Positions 33,876 through 45,400 of a stretch of DNA of 64,000 bases are shown here, piece after piece. Within the stretch, counting starts at the first letter, position 1. Each line of letters starts with the position of its first letter. A program made the translations under genes and the position numbers. A model generated the notes under the pieces. The model worked only from the letters and a program-made list of their open reading frames with translations. It searched no databases and was not told the DNA's origin. The stretch lies in assembly GCA_030068145.1 (NCBI GenBank), contig JAPJBO010000496.1:62001-126000 (forward strand), read 5' to 3'. Origin of the DNA: Diplonema papillatum. Lineage: Eukaryota > Euglenozoa > Diplonemea > Diplonemida > Diplonemidae.

Positions 33876-34148
33876 CTACGCGTTGCTTGTGTAGTGGTAC
33901 GACTGCGTGACCACCTCCGACCGGTAGTTGTCGCCGGTGACCTTCTTGGATTTAGCTTCGAGGGTCTCCTTCCCTTTGCCTTCGCCGACTACCCGCGTGG
34001 CGTCAAGTGTCTCCTCGTGCACCTTTCCGCCTGACTTTTCGTCGACGCTGTCCTTTGAGTCGTACTTCGTGGTCCATCCGTCCTTCTCAAGGTCTGCTGC
34101 CGCGGCTGCGGACGCAACGCCGGTCTCGTGTCTCTTCGCGACAGACAT
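33876..34148 (-). CDS. Array gene copy 8, end of array
   Basis: 90 residues with one substitution (GVAS for GIAS). The array homology ends shortly beyond, near 34265, where the sequence becomes unrelated. Confidence 0.7.
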   Translation of the reverse strand: MSVAKRHETGVASAAAAADLEKDGWTTKYDSKDSVDEKSGGKVHEETLDATRVVGEGKGKETLEAKSKKVTGDNYRSEVVTQSYHYTSNA

Positions 34149-34265
34149 GTGTGGTGGTTCTGTTTAGGAACGGGGTGCGAAAAACTTCCTGGTTTGCGTG
34201 TTGGGAGTCGTTTCCGCTAAACTGTGCAGGGGGGACACGCTGCGTTAATTCTTGGACAAGGAAGG

Positions 34266-35206
34266 TGTCTCGAGCAGGGCTTCCGGGAGAAATAGGGGGT
34301 TTGGGTGCTTACCGGACCTGGTAGTTCTGACGTTGGCTGGTACACCATGATCTGTTGAGATGCTCTGCGGTCTGCAGTGAGGAGCACTTTGATCCCTCCG
34401 ATTTTCGCAACTTTTCGGCCGTTGGATCCGAGCTCGGAGCTATCATCCCATTTTCGGTTTCTTTGGAAACGAAGGAGAACGGAGGGAAGCCAACGGCAGT
34501 GCACTTTGCTATACACACCGGGACACGGTTGATTGACGGAATAACGACTTCCCGCGCGCCCAGAAGTGCGGGCGGGAAGGAAACGGAAGCCGGGCAGACG
34601 TGGCACACCCATACCATACCTACCTAGCCTAGGCTAGGATGGTCCTGAGGAGGTCTGTCTGGATATCCGTCCTCGCGTACACGGTTGCACGGTCGTAGCA
34701 AGATGCTACCCTAACGCCATGCAGTGCATTCTCATCAATGGTACTGTACGGTGTAGGTAACAACGATACACATACCAAACATGAGGATATGCCTACAGAG
34801 TGCATGCAAATCCACGTTGTGCACGTACACAAAGAGCTCATTGAGTACCTTCGGACACTACTACAACGTGACGTTCGGTGTAGCTACTAGTAGGAATTGA
34901 TGGTGCCGCGCAACGCTCGCCGGCTTGGAACGTGAACAGAATTCGCTAAAATAGTTCTTCTGGTGCGAGCAGGAGGCGTACTACCACCTACCACGAGGCG
35001 TTGGTAACACTTACCGACATCTTAAAAGAGGCTGAATGGAATGGAGGCAGTGCCTTCACTCCGCTGCGCACCGTTTTCGGAAAAAAACGGGTGGAGCTTG
35101 TCCTTGATCCTTGAAGTCCATTGGACGCCCATTGATGCGACGCAAGACAGCCCCATCACCACAGGCCCCTCGTCTTTTTCAATGGCTACGTGGAGCACTT
35201 GTTCTT
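34266..35206. other. Gene-free stretch
   Basis: I see no gene or repeat family here apart from the palindromic CCTAGCCTAGGCTAGG at about 34623. Confidence 0.35.
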
Positions 35207-35485
35207 GTTGTCAAAGAAGGGATCGTCCGCAAGACAGCGTACACCACAGGGTCTTGTTGTCGAAGAAGCATCGTCCGCAAGACAGCCTCATCACCACAGG
35301 GTCTTGTTGTCGAAGAAGCATCGTCCGCAAGACAGCCTCATCACCACAGGGTCTTGTTGTCGAAGAAGCATCGTCCGCAAGGCAGCCTCATCACCACAGG
35401 GTCTTGTTGTCGAAGAAGCATCGTCCGCGAGACAACCTCATCACCACAGGGTCTTGTTGTCGAAGAAGCCTCATCGCCACAGGGG
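35207..35485. repeat. 50-bp minisatellite, about 5 copies
   Basis: The unit starts TCGTCCGCAAGACAGCCTCA and ends TTGTTGTCGAAGAAGCA, with starts at 35223, 35271, 35321, 35371 and 35421. It abuts the 3' end of the CFAP92-like coding region (stop at 35471). Confidence 0.85.
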
Positions 35486-36454
35486 TCCCGTCTTGTCAGC
35501 CTCGCGCAACGGCAGGATGGAGCGCTTGTCCTTGTTCTCCAGAGACGCCCACTGATGCGACTTGCTCGCGTAGTATACCGTCGACACCTCGCGCTTCGGC
35601 GACGCGACGCGCCCCGCCGCGCCTGCCGCCGGCGGGTGGATGGACAGTGGCGCCGGCTCCAGCGGCAGGTGCCGCAGCGCCTGCTTCCGCGGCTCGTCCT
35701 CGAGCAGGCCCTGCGCCTTGTGCAGCGCGTGCCCCCGCGACCGCCGCGACACCCTGAACACCGCGTCGCTGACGACCATCCCCGGCAGCGCCGTGGGCTT
35801 CGCCTTCGTCGTCCTGCGTGGGGGCGGGGGAGCGGACGGCTGGCCCAACCGTGCACCCGTAGTGCTCCCGACGGCTGCGGGCTTGGCGGTCTCCTTCGGC
35901 TTCGCGCTCGCCGTCTTCGCCAGGGCAGCGACGCTTGCAGCCGGCTTGCCTCGGGCCCGGTTGTACGCTCCGGTGGTGGCCGCGAGCATGTTGATGGCTC
36001 GGTAGTTGTTCTCGACTACCGGCAGCCGGGGCGGGACGTACACGTCGGACCCCAGCGAGCACTCCGACCCGCTGGTGTCGCCGTCTTCCTCGCGGCGGAG
36101 CGTCTTGCCCCTCTTCTCCAGCTCCTCCTGCTCGAGGGCCCGCAGCTGGCGCTGGACCCTGCTGTAGTGCTGGTACTTCAGCTTCGCGCCGGCGGCCTGC
36201 TTGGCAGCGAGGAACCCGGGGTTTCTTGTCGTGCCGGCGGCGTGCATCGTGCCCTTTATCGCCTCGCTCCACCGGTACACCCGCACGGCGACGGGTGGCC
36301 CGCCCGGCATCGCGACCAGCCTGCCTTCAACCTCCACCGTGACGCAGCGCTGCGGACGCTCCATGTCCGACAGCAGCAGCAGCACCGGCTCGGGCCAGTG
36401 CGCAACCTGCAGCCAGCAGGTCGCGGTGTTCACCTCATCGACGCGCACCGGGGG
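35471..36454 (-). CDS. CFAP92-like gene, exon 4 (terminal)
   Basis: The acceptor CTCACAG joins PPVRVDEVNTATCWLQ in frame. 327 residues follow: a conserved-looking start (VTVEVEGRLVAMPGG, then VAVRVYRWSEAIKGTMHA), a coiled-coil-like KYQHYSRVQRQLRALEQEE, and a long basic, Pro/Ala-rich disordered tail that ends at TGA 35471-35473, inside the 50-bp minisatellite edge. Placement in the same gene rests on the phase-0 splice match and spacing. Confidence 0.55.
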   Translation of the reverse strand, partial: PPVRVDEVNTATCWLQVAHWPEPVLLLLSDMERPQRCVTVEVEGRLVAMPGGPPVAVRVYRWSEAIKGTMHAAGTTRNPGFLAAKQAAGAKLKYQHYSRVQRQLRALEQEELEKRGKTLRREEDGDTSGSECSLGSDVYVPPRLPVVENNYRAINMLAATTGAYNRARGKPAASVAALAKTASAKPKETAKPAAVGSTTGARLGQPSAPPPPRRTTKAKPTALPGMVVSDAVFRVSRRSRGHALHKAQGLLEDEPRKQALRHLPLEPAPLSIHPPAAGAAGRVASPKREVSTVYYASKSHQWASLENKDKRSILPLREADKTGPLWR

Positions 36455-39400
36455 CTGTGAGGAGGGGAGACGGAGGCGCTTAGGACAGTGTTTTAGACAG
36501 AACGCGGAACTTCTTACCTCGTACTTCTTTCGGACCGGCCGCGTTGCTGCCCTCAAACCTCGCACTCGTGTGCTTGCTAACAAGAAAGGTAAACGGCAAA
36601 CCAAGCTAGACCACTAAACTGCACTCCTTGTGCCACGAAAGATACAAATCCCGATACCATGCCGCATAAAGAACATAAAACCGCCCGAACAGTACAGTTT
36701 TTCGGGAGGGGAGTTGCTGTGTGCTCCTGCGGTCTTTGTGTTTTTTCGTACTTGACCAACAGGTTCACCCCCCCGCACACCAAGTCCGCCCTTCGGTATA
36801 AGTTCGTCCAGAACTTCACTCACTTCGTTCACGAAGTTCTTGATCCGAACTTCTTACCTCGGGCTTATTTCGGACCGGCCGCGTTGCTGCCCTCAAACCT
36901 CGCACTCGTGTGCTTGCCAACAAGAAAGATAAACGGCAAACCAAGCTAGACCACTAAACTGCACTACTTGTGGCACGAAAGATACAAATGCCGATACCAT
37001 GCCGCATCCGATACCATGCCGCATCCGATACCATGCCGCATCCGATACCATGCCGCATAAAGAACATGAGTCTGCAAAATAAAGCCGCCCGAACAGTACA
37101 GTTTTTCGGGAGGGGAGTTGCTCATGTGCTTGACGATAGCTACAGCCTTCTTTGAAGACGATGTTGCAGGGGAAAATCTTCGTTTGGTGCTCAGGCAGCA
37201 CTGTCTGCCTCTCATGCATGTTAGATTATTGGTTCTGGTCCGGGAAATAAAAGGGAACTCGCGGGAAGGTACAGATTCGAAGTAGCCTCGACGAGTCGTA
37301 GTAGTAGTAGTTTGAACTTGATACGCAGCAACAATCTGTGACGTAGTAGTAGCCTCCTCAAGTATTTCCTACAAACCAGGTGCTTAAGCAAGAGCGTGAG
37401 CGGTTGTGTGAGGGAACGAGAGGCCCTGTGAGGGAACGAGAGGCCCTGTTTCACAGTATATCATTTGTCGGTAGTGTATTATTCTTCTAAGACCAGCGTC
37501 TTAGAAGGGGCCACGACCAAAAAAAGGCACACACCTCAGCCCTGCGACCGTGCGCGGGGCCGGCGGCCGGGACGCCTTGGACGACGATGTCCCTGCCGAT
37601 TTCGGCAGCAAGCTCGGCGAGGCTGCCGGGGAGGGCGGCGTCCGGGCGGGGGGAGACCGGTGCCGGCGCCGCCGCCGCCCGCGTGGCGGCGGCGGCCCCG
37701 GCGTCGGGCGGGAGTGGCTGCGTGAACGGGTAGAACGACGCGAATCCGCAGACGTCGTACGTCGAGAGCGTCGTGCCGTACATCCGCTCGAGGAGGATGA
37801 TGTCGGATGCCGGCGGAAACGCGTCGAGTAGCAGTGCGTCGGACATGTCGCGGATTGAAACGAGCGACCGCAGCTTCTTCACCGCGGAGAGCACCCCTTC
37901 GGGGACACGCCGCTTAACGTAGTTCGAGAGCGTGTTCGCGATTTGCGTGAGCGTCGGCGCGAGGCGAATGCGCCGCACTCTGTTGCCGACACCGCCGGAG
38001 TCGGTGTTGCTGTCAGCAACCTCGGCCCGTGGCGGCGGCGCCTGGGGGACCAGCGGCGGCCACGCGTGGTACGAGCGAGCTGGGAACGGGATGTGCGGGT
38101 TGAACACCACCGCAACCCCGCCCGCCCGCATGTCAACCTCGTCGACGTTCTCGTGCACAGCGTCCAGCACCGCTGCCAACGCCGTCGTCGTCAGGCCTTC
38201 CACCACGAGGATCCGGAACTCCCCGTCAATCACCTCGAACCCACTCACCACATCCCCAGCCGTCACATGCACCACACCCCTCCCCCCTTCCCCGCCCATC
38301 ACCACCGCCGGCAGGACGCCGCCCGCCGCCGCGGCCGGGAGCAACGGATCGGCTGCAGGCGGCGGCGTTTTTTCGGCGGGCGGCGGCCTTTTTTTTTTCG
38401 GATCGACCTCCTCCGGCTCCGCCGCGGGGACGGTGCGCGGCGGGTAGAGGGTGACGTCGTCGGCGGGGGTGGCGCGGGCGAGGGAGAGGAGGGTCCGCAT
38501 GACGGCGTGCAGAAGGCGCCCGGCAGACGGCAGGGCGTACCGGGTTTTGAGGACCAGCCGCGACAGTTGCCGGGGGGGCGTCGCGAGGGGGTCGATGCGC
38601 TCCGGCGTCGGCAGGCGCACGGCGGCGGCGCCGCACCCGGTGAGCACGGCCGCGTACCTGTAAGTTTTTTTTTTGTGGTTCCGACGATCCCGTGGGACGT
38701 ACAGATTGGTGTCTTTCGACCTTTCGTTTGTTTGTGAGGTTCAGCTTGGTGCGTGTGGTCGGTGGGCACTGTGCACGTGTTAGCCATGCTTGCACACGTG
38801 GACGGGGACCACCGCGAGGAGGTTGGCAACTCCGATTTAGACCCTCACCACGGGTTTGGCCCTCAACTGGTGTTTGGAAATACTCGAGGGACTGCCTTGT
38901 GCTCATTTCGAAGGAGGCTAGAGGGGGAGAAAACAATACAACTACAAAATGGGTCTTTTTTGTTGAACGCTTACGCCCGCCACTAAACCCAGATTTACCT
39001 GTGTTTCGTGTGGGCTACAGCACATTTACCTCCTTTGATCTATCGCAACTGGCAGTCTCCTCAAGCATATCCTACAAAGCAGGTGCTTATACGAACATTT
39101 CCGGAGTTGGGGCTTGATAAACGAAGCAACGGACGATCAGCATCAACTGACCAAAGGTGATGAAAATGATAAGGCAAAAGTTTCTTGTTCTTCGCGTGTA
39201 CAGGGTATAAACCTCTCTGGGGGGGGGGGGGGAATCTTAGTTTCGGGTTCGGGGGGGGGGGGGGAAACTTAGTTTAATGTTTAGGCAGAGTACTGCCTCG
39301 CATGCATGTTTGATGCTAGCATCAAGTCTTCGTCGAAGAAAGTGTAAAATAAAATAGGGGAAAGGGAAAAGGGTCGCAGGGAGTGTAAGACTCCGCAGGT

Positions 39401-42400
39401 AGGGTCTGGAACCTTGAGGGACTATTCCTCTGTATTCTTTTTTTCTTTTTTTCTTTTTTTCACCGCGGTGTTGTGAGCACCTCGTTCTTTGTCTCTGGTT
39501 TCGCTCTTGGGGGGGGGGGCGTTGTAGAATGGTTTTAGCTTGAAGGGTATTGGAAAGGTTGAAAAAGGTTTTGGGGGTCACCGTCGGTTTGTGTTTCTAT
39601 TTTTTTTTTGTTTTTATTTTTTTGGGGTAATTATTTTTTCGGGGGTTCGCGTAACCCTTCTTTTCCGGAAGATAACGTTATCTTTTCTTTTCTCTCTGGC
39701 GCTCTTTTTCTCTCTATCTCTCTCTTTGGCTAGCAAAGCGACTATTGCGACCGACACCACGACCACACCCGCAATGAATGTGATCAAGGGCCCCCCACGT
39801 TCTACATGTTGAGCAGGGGTTGCCATGTAGCCCGTACCGGTCTAAGCCTTCATTGTAGCTTCCATAAGTATCCCCATTGGGACGGGTCCGACGGTCCGTT
39901 AGTCATCAGCGACACCGGGCGGGAAAAAGTAAATAAAAAGAAAGGGGAAAAATGGGGGTGTGGGTGGATAAGCTCGTGGTAGGTTGTTCGGAAATAAGTA
40001 CAACCTCAAACTACGCCTAGCACAGCGCCAGGCGGCATATACGTGCCTTCATCCTCTCATGTTCGTGTGCGTTCACTCGTACAGACACTTCGAGTTTTTC
40101 CCGTTAGTCAGGGTAAACGGGTGCGGAGTGAAACATAGACCAGCCAGCAATCAAGAACCCGTTGAGGCTCAAACGACGTGGATCAGAATCTCACACCCGC
40201 GAGGTGGCAACGTCTCTCATGCGCGCGGAGTCCCCTCAGACCTTGGAACCTCTGGCCATCCCTCGTGCACTCGATGGAGCAGTGTTGACATCGCAGCACC
40301 GGGGAACCCGTAAACTGCTGTTCAAACAACTGACCATGCGGTGTCAGACATTGGGAGTCCGGCAAGGGCGGGCAGGGTGGCGAATTACCAAAGGGGCAGA
40401 AGGAGTCAGGTGAGCCTTCCGACTGCCGGCTCATCAAATTACCGGCTGAACCTGGGGGTGCAGGCAAGTCGGGTAGTCGATCCTGAGTAGGAAGCACCAT
40501 GGAGGGTGACGGGGCACGGACAGTCATGTCGTGGGCATTCCGGGGGATCCGGACAAAGGCCGCGAGGTAAACGTCACCCCACGGAATGTCGTCGACAGAG
40601 GTGACGTGCAGGTCGTCGAAGAGGATCCACCCCGTGTCTTGCGCAACGTACGTGACGTAGTGCCCGCTAGCCGTATCCTCCCCCATGTGCACCACGACGG
40701 CTGCGAGGCGTAGCAGATGGTCCGGCGGTCCGAAGAAGGGGGGCAATTTCACGTCATTCTGGCGCCTGGCACCGTTTCTCGTGTAGATGCCAAACTGCAT
40801 CAGAACACATTCAGCTGTCAGACGGAGATCCGTGCTTTCAACAACCGTACCTACAGCCTTGCAGTCGCATACTCTCTCCGGATTTACAAACCCGTGCACG
40901 TGGAGAGAATCTTCCAGCTTCCTTCCGCAAGGAATTTGCAGACATTGCACTACCTGACTGCTGGAAGAAGTGCGTCCACATGCATTACATCGCACTGAGG
41001 TGGTCCAGCCGTTCTCCAAGCATGCTACGAAGAGTTGGTAGCCCGGGCAGGGGGACCCCGTTTCGTCCGGACCCAGCGTCGCATTGGTCGCGGGGGGGGG
41101 GGGTTTCCTGTATTAGCACTTTTTCGTTGGCTTCGTTTTCATGTGCAACCGTTGTTCCGGAAATGTTCCCGTCAGTACAGATGTACTGACAGGAAAAGTG
41201 AGGGGTAAAATTACGGTGTTCTTCTCGGGAGCGACGGGGTAATAACCTTTGTACAAGTGTTAGTTCTCGTCGGAATAGTATTAATCTTCTAAGATCTTCG
41301 ATCTTATACGACTAATACATCCTCCTCCTACTGCGTATACTGGCTCCGTCTGCTGCTTCGTCTTCACCGTCGCGGATGATGCATAAATCGAAAGTAGAAA
41401 GGTCAGACAGTGATTCGGTGTGTTTGTCACAATCGTCGTGACGCCTCAGGACACGGCTTCAGAAAAAAGGGGGCAAGGGTGGGTGGGCAAGCGAGGGGTG
41501 AAGTTACGATGTTTTCGGGTTTGCGACGGGGTTATTTAACCTGTAACGAGTGTTAGGTATTCGTCGGATATATTAATCTTCTAAGATCTGCGATCTTAGA
41601 GAGCAAGAGCGTGAGCGGTTGTGTGATGGGATGGAGCGAGAGGCCCTGTTTCACAGTACATCATTAGTCGGTTAATATTAATCTTCTAAGACTAGCGTCT
41701 TATACGACGAACATTTCCGGAGTTGGGGCTTGCACTGATAAACGAAGCAACGGACGATCAGCATCAACTGACCAAAGGTGATGGAAATGATAAGGCAAAA
41801 GTTTCTTGTTCTTCGCGTGTACAGGGTATAAACCTCTCTGGGGGGGGTTTTCCTGTATTAGCACTTTTTTCGTTGGCTTCGTTTTCTCTTTCATGTGCAA
41901 CCGTTGTTCCGGAAATGTTCCCGTCAGTACAGATGTACTATTAAAAAATACTCGAGGGACTGCCTTGTGCTCATTTCGAAGGAGGCTAGAGGGGGAGAAA
42001 ACAATACAACTACAAAGTGGGTCTTTTTTGTTGAACGCTTACGCCCGCCACTAAACCCAGGGTTACCTGTGTTTCGTGTGGGCTACAGCACATTTACCTC
42101 CTTTGATCTATCGCAACTGGCAGTCTCCTCAAGCATTTCCTACAAAGCAGGTGCTTATACAAAAAAAAAAAACCCCCCTTTATACCTGTCCATCAAACCG
42201 CCGTTGATGCCGGTCCGCCCGGCCAAATCGCGCATGAACGCGGGGACGGCCACCTCCGCGGCGCTCGGACCCATGTACAACCTCCGCAGGTCCGCCTCAG
42301 CACCGCCCCTGGACCCCCCAGCCACGAGCCTGCTGTACGGCGTGTCCACCGGAGCGGCGTCTGCACACCCTTCTTCCACCGCAGGAGGCACACCGGCTCC

Positions 42401-45400
42401 CCCGTCGCCGCCGTCGTCGCACGACGGCAACCCGGCGACAACCGCTGCCGACAGCGCCGGCTTCGAGGAATCGGGGGAGGAAGCGGGAGGGACACTCTTT
42501 TTGGCGGCGGCGGCGGCGGCGGCGTCCGCCGATTCGGCAGCTTTTTTGGAGTGCTCGCGCTCTCCTCCGCCCGCAGCGGGGGTGTGGGCGGCGGCGGCGA
42601 GGGCCACCACGGCGGCGGCGGCGGCGGCCGCCTGCTCGGCCGCCGCCGCGACGGCTGCGGCGCGGAACGAGAGCTCGGGGAAGCGGGCTGCGAGGCGCGC
42701 CTTGAGCGTGACGGTCGTGCCCCACGACATGTACTGGCCGACGGCCAGCAGCTTCCGGGCGGCGCCGCCGGGACTGTCGCTGGATGATGCCGGCGGCGTG
42801 GAATCCGGGGCACCAGCCGCGGGTTCCACCGGCTCTGCGTCGATGACGCTGCGGTGCGACCGGACCTGCAGCGCAAGCGTCGCTTCGGGCTTCTCCGCGT
42901 CCTCCAGCAGCAGGTGCCGCAGAGAGAACGCCGCAACCCCAAACCCTTCGGCGCCCGCCGCCGCGCCGGCGGCGGGGCCGCCGTCACCGACAGTGCCAGC
43001 CACCCGGGGGGACCTGTCCCGCAGCTCTATCCGGAGGTTGGCCGAGAAAAGGTACTTGTACAGGCTGAGCAGGTTCTCGATGCGCCCGCCGGTCTCCTCG
43101 CGGATTTCGCCGAGCAGGTACAACGCGTGGTGGTGCAGCCCCAGGTGCCGAGCGTGCGCCACCGGCTTGGTTTGAACGCCCTGCGCTCCGGGGAAGATGG
43201 ACGCGGCCACTGTCACCCCGTTGCATGCCTTCGCCAGGCCTTCGTATCCGTTCGGGTCCGCCGGCGCGTCAGCCTGCGAGGAGCCCAGCGCAGCGTGTAA
43301 GGAGCACTCGTCGCGTTTGGAGAGGGGTATGGGGTTCAGGTCGGGGATGTCGGAGACCGCTTTGATGGTGACGCACAGCGGGAGCCATTCGCGCTGCTGG
43401 CGGCCGGAGAGCAGCGGCGTGCGCGCCGCGGCGCGGGCGGCCGGGTCGTCGGGTGGGTCGTCGGCGAACGTCTCCGACACCAGCCGCAGCACCGGGAACC
43501 CGGGCAGCGCGGGGCGGGCGCGCTGCACGCTCTTCCCCGTCGCGGCGCCCCGCTCCTCGTGCGTGACTTCCGCCAGCACGTCGCCGACGACGTGCGGCGC
43601 GAGCGAGAACGAAAACTCGCAGAGTACAGTACCTGCGGAGTGTGAGTGATGTATTGATCGGCAATAACACGAGTATCTCTATAGTAATAATACGAGTGGC
43701 AGTAGCAATAATAATGTCCTGCTACCATCTTCAGTCGTAATAACCTTGCACGAGTGGCAGTTCTCGTCTTGATCTTCTTCTGCTCGTGTTTCTCAGGTTA
43801 GCACCACAAGCTCGTCGAAATAGTACTAATGTTTTAGGATTTAGATAAGGGCTGTGAATGGTGAGAGTACTGCAAGGACACCTCGTCGCGTTTGGAGAGG
43901 GGTATGGGATTCAGGTCGGGGATGTCGGAGACCGCTTTGATGGTGACGCACAGCGGGAGCCATTCGCGCTGCTGGCGGCCGGTGAGCAGCGGCGTGCGCG
44001 CCGCGGCGCGGGCGGCCGGGTCGTCGGGTGGGTCGTCGGCGAACGTCTCGACACTCGCGCCAATCGCCATTTGTTACTACAACACTACAACGCCGGTCTC
44101 TTCACCCCCACGCCACTGTTCCGGTGCCAGCATCACTTGGTTTCATTGTGGCTCCTTCCATCATTCGTTTATAAGACAGTCATGGATATAATTGTGGCTC
44201 GTAACCAACCGCCACGGGGCACTCCTTCCATCATTCGCTTATAAGACAGTCATGGATATAATTGTGGCTCGTAACCAACCGCCACGGGGCACTCCTTCCA
44301 TCATTCGTTTTTAAGACAGTCATGGATACAATTGTGGCTCGTAACCAACCGCCACGGGGCACTCCTTCCAAATATTGAAAGTGGAGTTTAAGGTTTCTCC
44401 AGGGAAACGAGGGGATTGCAAGAACGTGCTTGGAATGGGTATGTGCTCAACACCGCACTGGTCCCATCTGCGCCGTGTTTCGGTCCTTTAAGCCACGGAC
44501 ACATAAGGCGGACCATCATCAGCGCGGAACCTGAGTGTCTGCAGTGTAGGGAAACGAGGTGATTGCAAGAACGTGCTTGGAATGGGTATGTGCTCAACAC
44601 CGCACTGGTCCCGTCTGCGCCGTGTTTCGGTGCTTTAAGCCACGGACACATAAGGCGGACCATCATCAGCGTGGAACCTGAGTGTCTGCAGACAGGACTG
44701 TGGTGTGAGTCTGGTTTGTCAGGCGGCTGTTCGTAGCTCGTCACAGCCAGGACCACCCGTGCTACTAGAGCACAGGCGAATCCGTCACGGGGAGAAGGCC
44801 CCTACAACCGTGTCTGAGCAATCAGTTAAAAAACTCAGGGCACTCGCCCTGATTGTGACTGCGACTCGCTAGGCAGCACTGACTTGTCTTCTTTTTACGG
44901 TGGCAATCTGCGAAGTAAACTCCGCAGAGCACAGTGGACATGGGGTTGCCGTGTGCAGCACCAATGGTTGAAGTACCAAAAGGAAAAAGTAGGGAAACGA
45001 GAGGAGGGGCGTACCGGCGTCCTCCGGCTCCGCTTTTTCCTTCTCCTTCGCGGCCTTCGCGCGCGGCTTCTTCTCGCTGGCGGGCGGCGTGGTCTGCGCC
45101 GGGGGCTTCGCAGCGGCCGCCTTGCTGACGATTTGGACGGTCAGCTGCTGCGACAGCACGCCGCGCACGGTGTCCACAGTCACCTGGGGCAGGTTCAGAG
45201 TGAGCAGCGGCGCCCGGAAGCAGAAGTGGGCCGGGTCGACCAGCTCTGCGGGGGCCTCCCGCTTCATTCCGATTCGCCTGAAATCGTAGAGGACCGAAGG
45301 GTCGTTGTCGCTGTGGCCGTCGCGCACCAGCAGGAGCCGCGTGGTCCCCTCAGCCCGAAGGGTCGCCTTCTCCCAAACGCACCGCATCCCGTCGATGTCG

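Larger units (their letters stand above)
27350..34265. repeat. Tandem array of a 958-bp gene-bearing unit
   Basis: Successive units are 958, 958, 958, 956, 637 (deleted), 958 and 572 (deleted) bp long, measured between stop codons at 27879, 28837, 29795, 30753, 31709, 32346, 33304 and 33876. A partial, more diverged unit opens the array at about 27350. Most units differ by only a few bases, so the array is recent or is homogenised by unequal crossing-over or gene conversion. Each unit carries one 90-codon gene on the minus strand and about 685 bp of spacer. Plus-strand frames of 76-223 codons repeat with the unit but are antisense shadows or spacer. Confidence 0.9.

Noticed and set aside
28010-34324. 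Plus-strand frames of 79-223 codons repeated in each array unit
   Set aside because: They overlap the 90-codon gene in antisense or lie in spacer, and their length varies with spacer indels, unlike the minus-strand gene.
35111-36460. 449-codon plus-strand frame
   Set aside because: Runs through the 50-bp minisatellite and then antisense to exon 4 of the CFAP92-like gene, with Arg/Leu-rich shadow composition.
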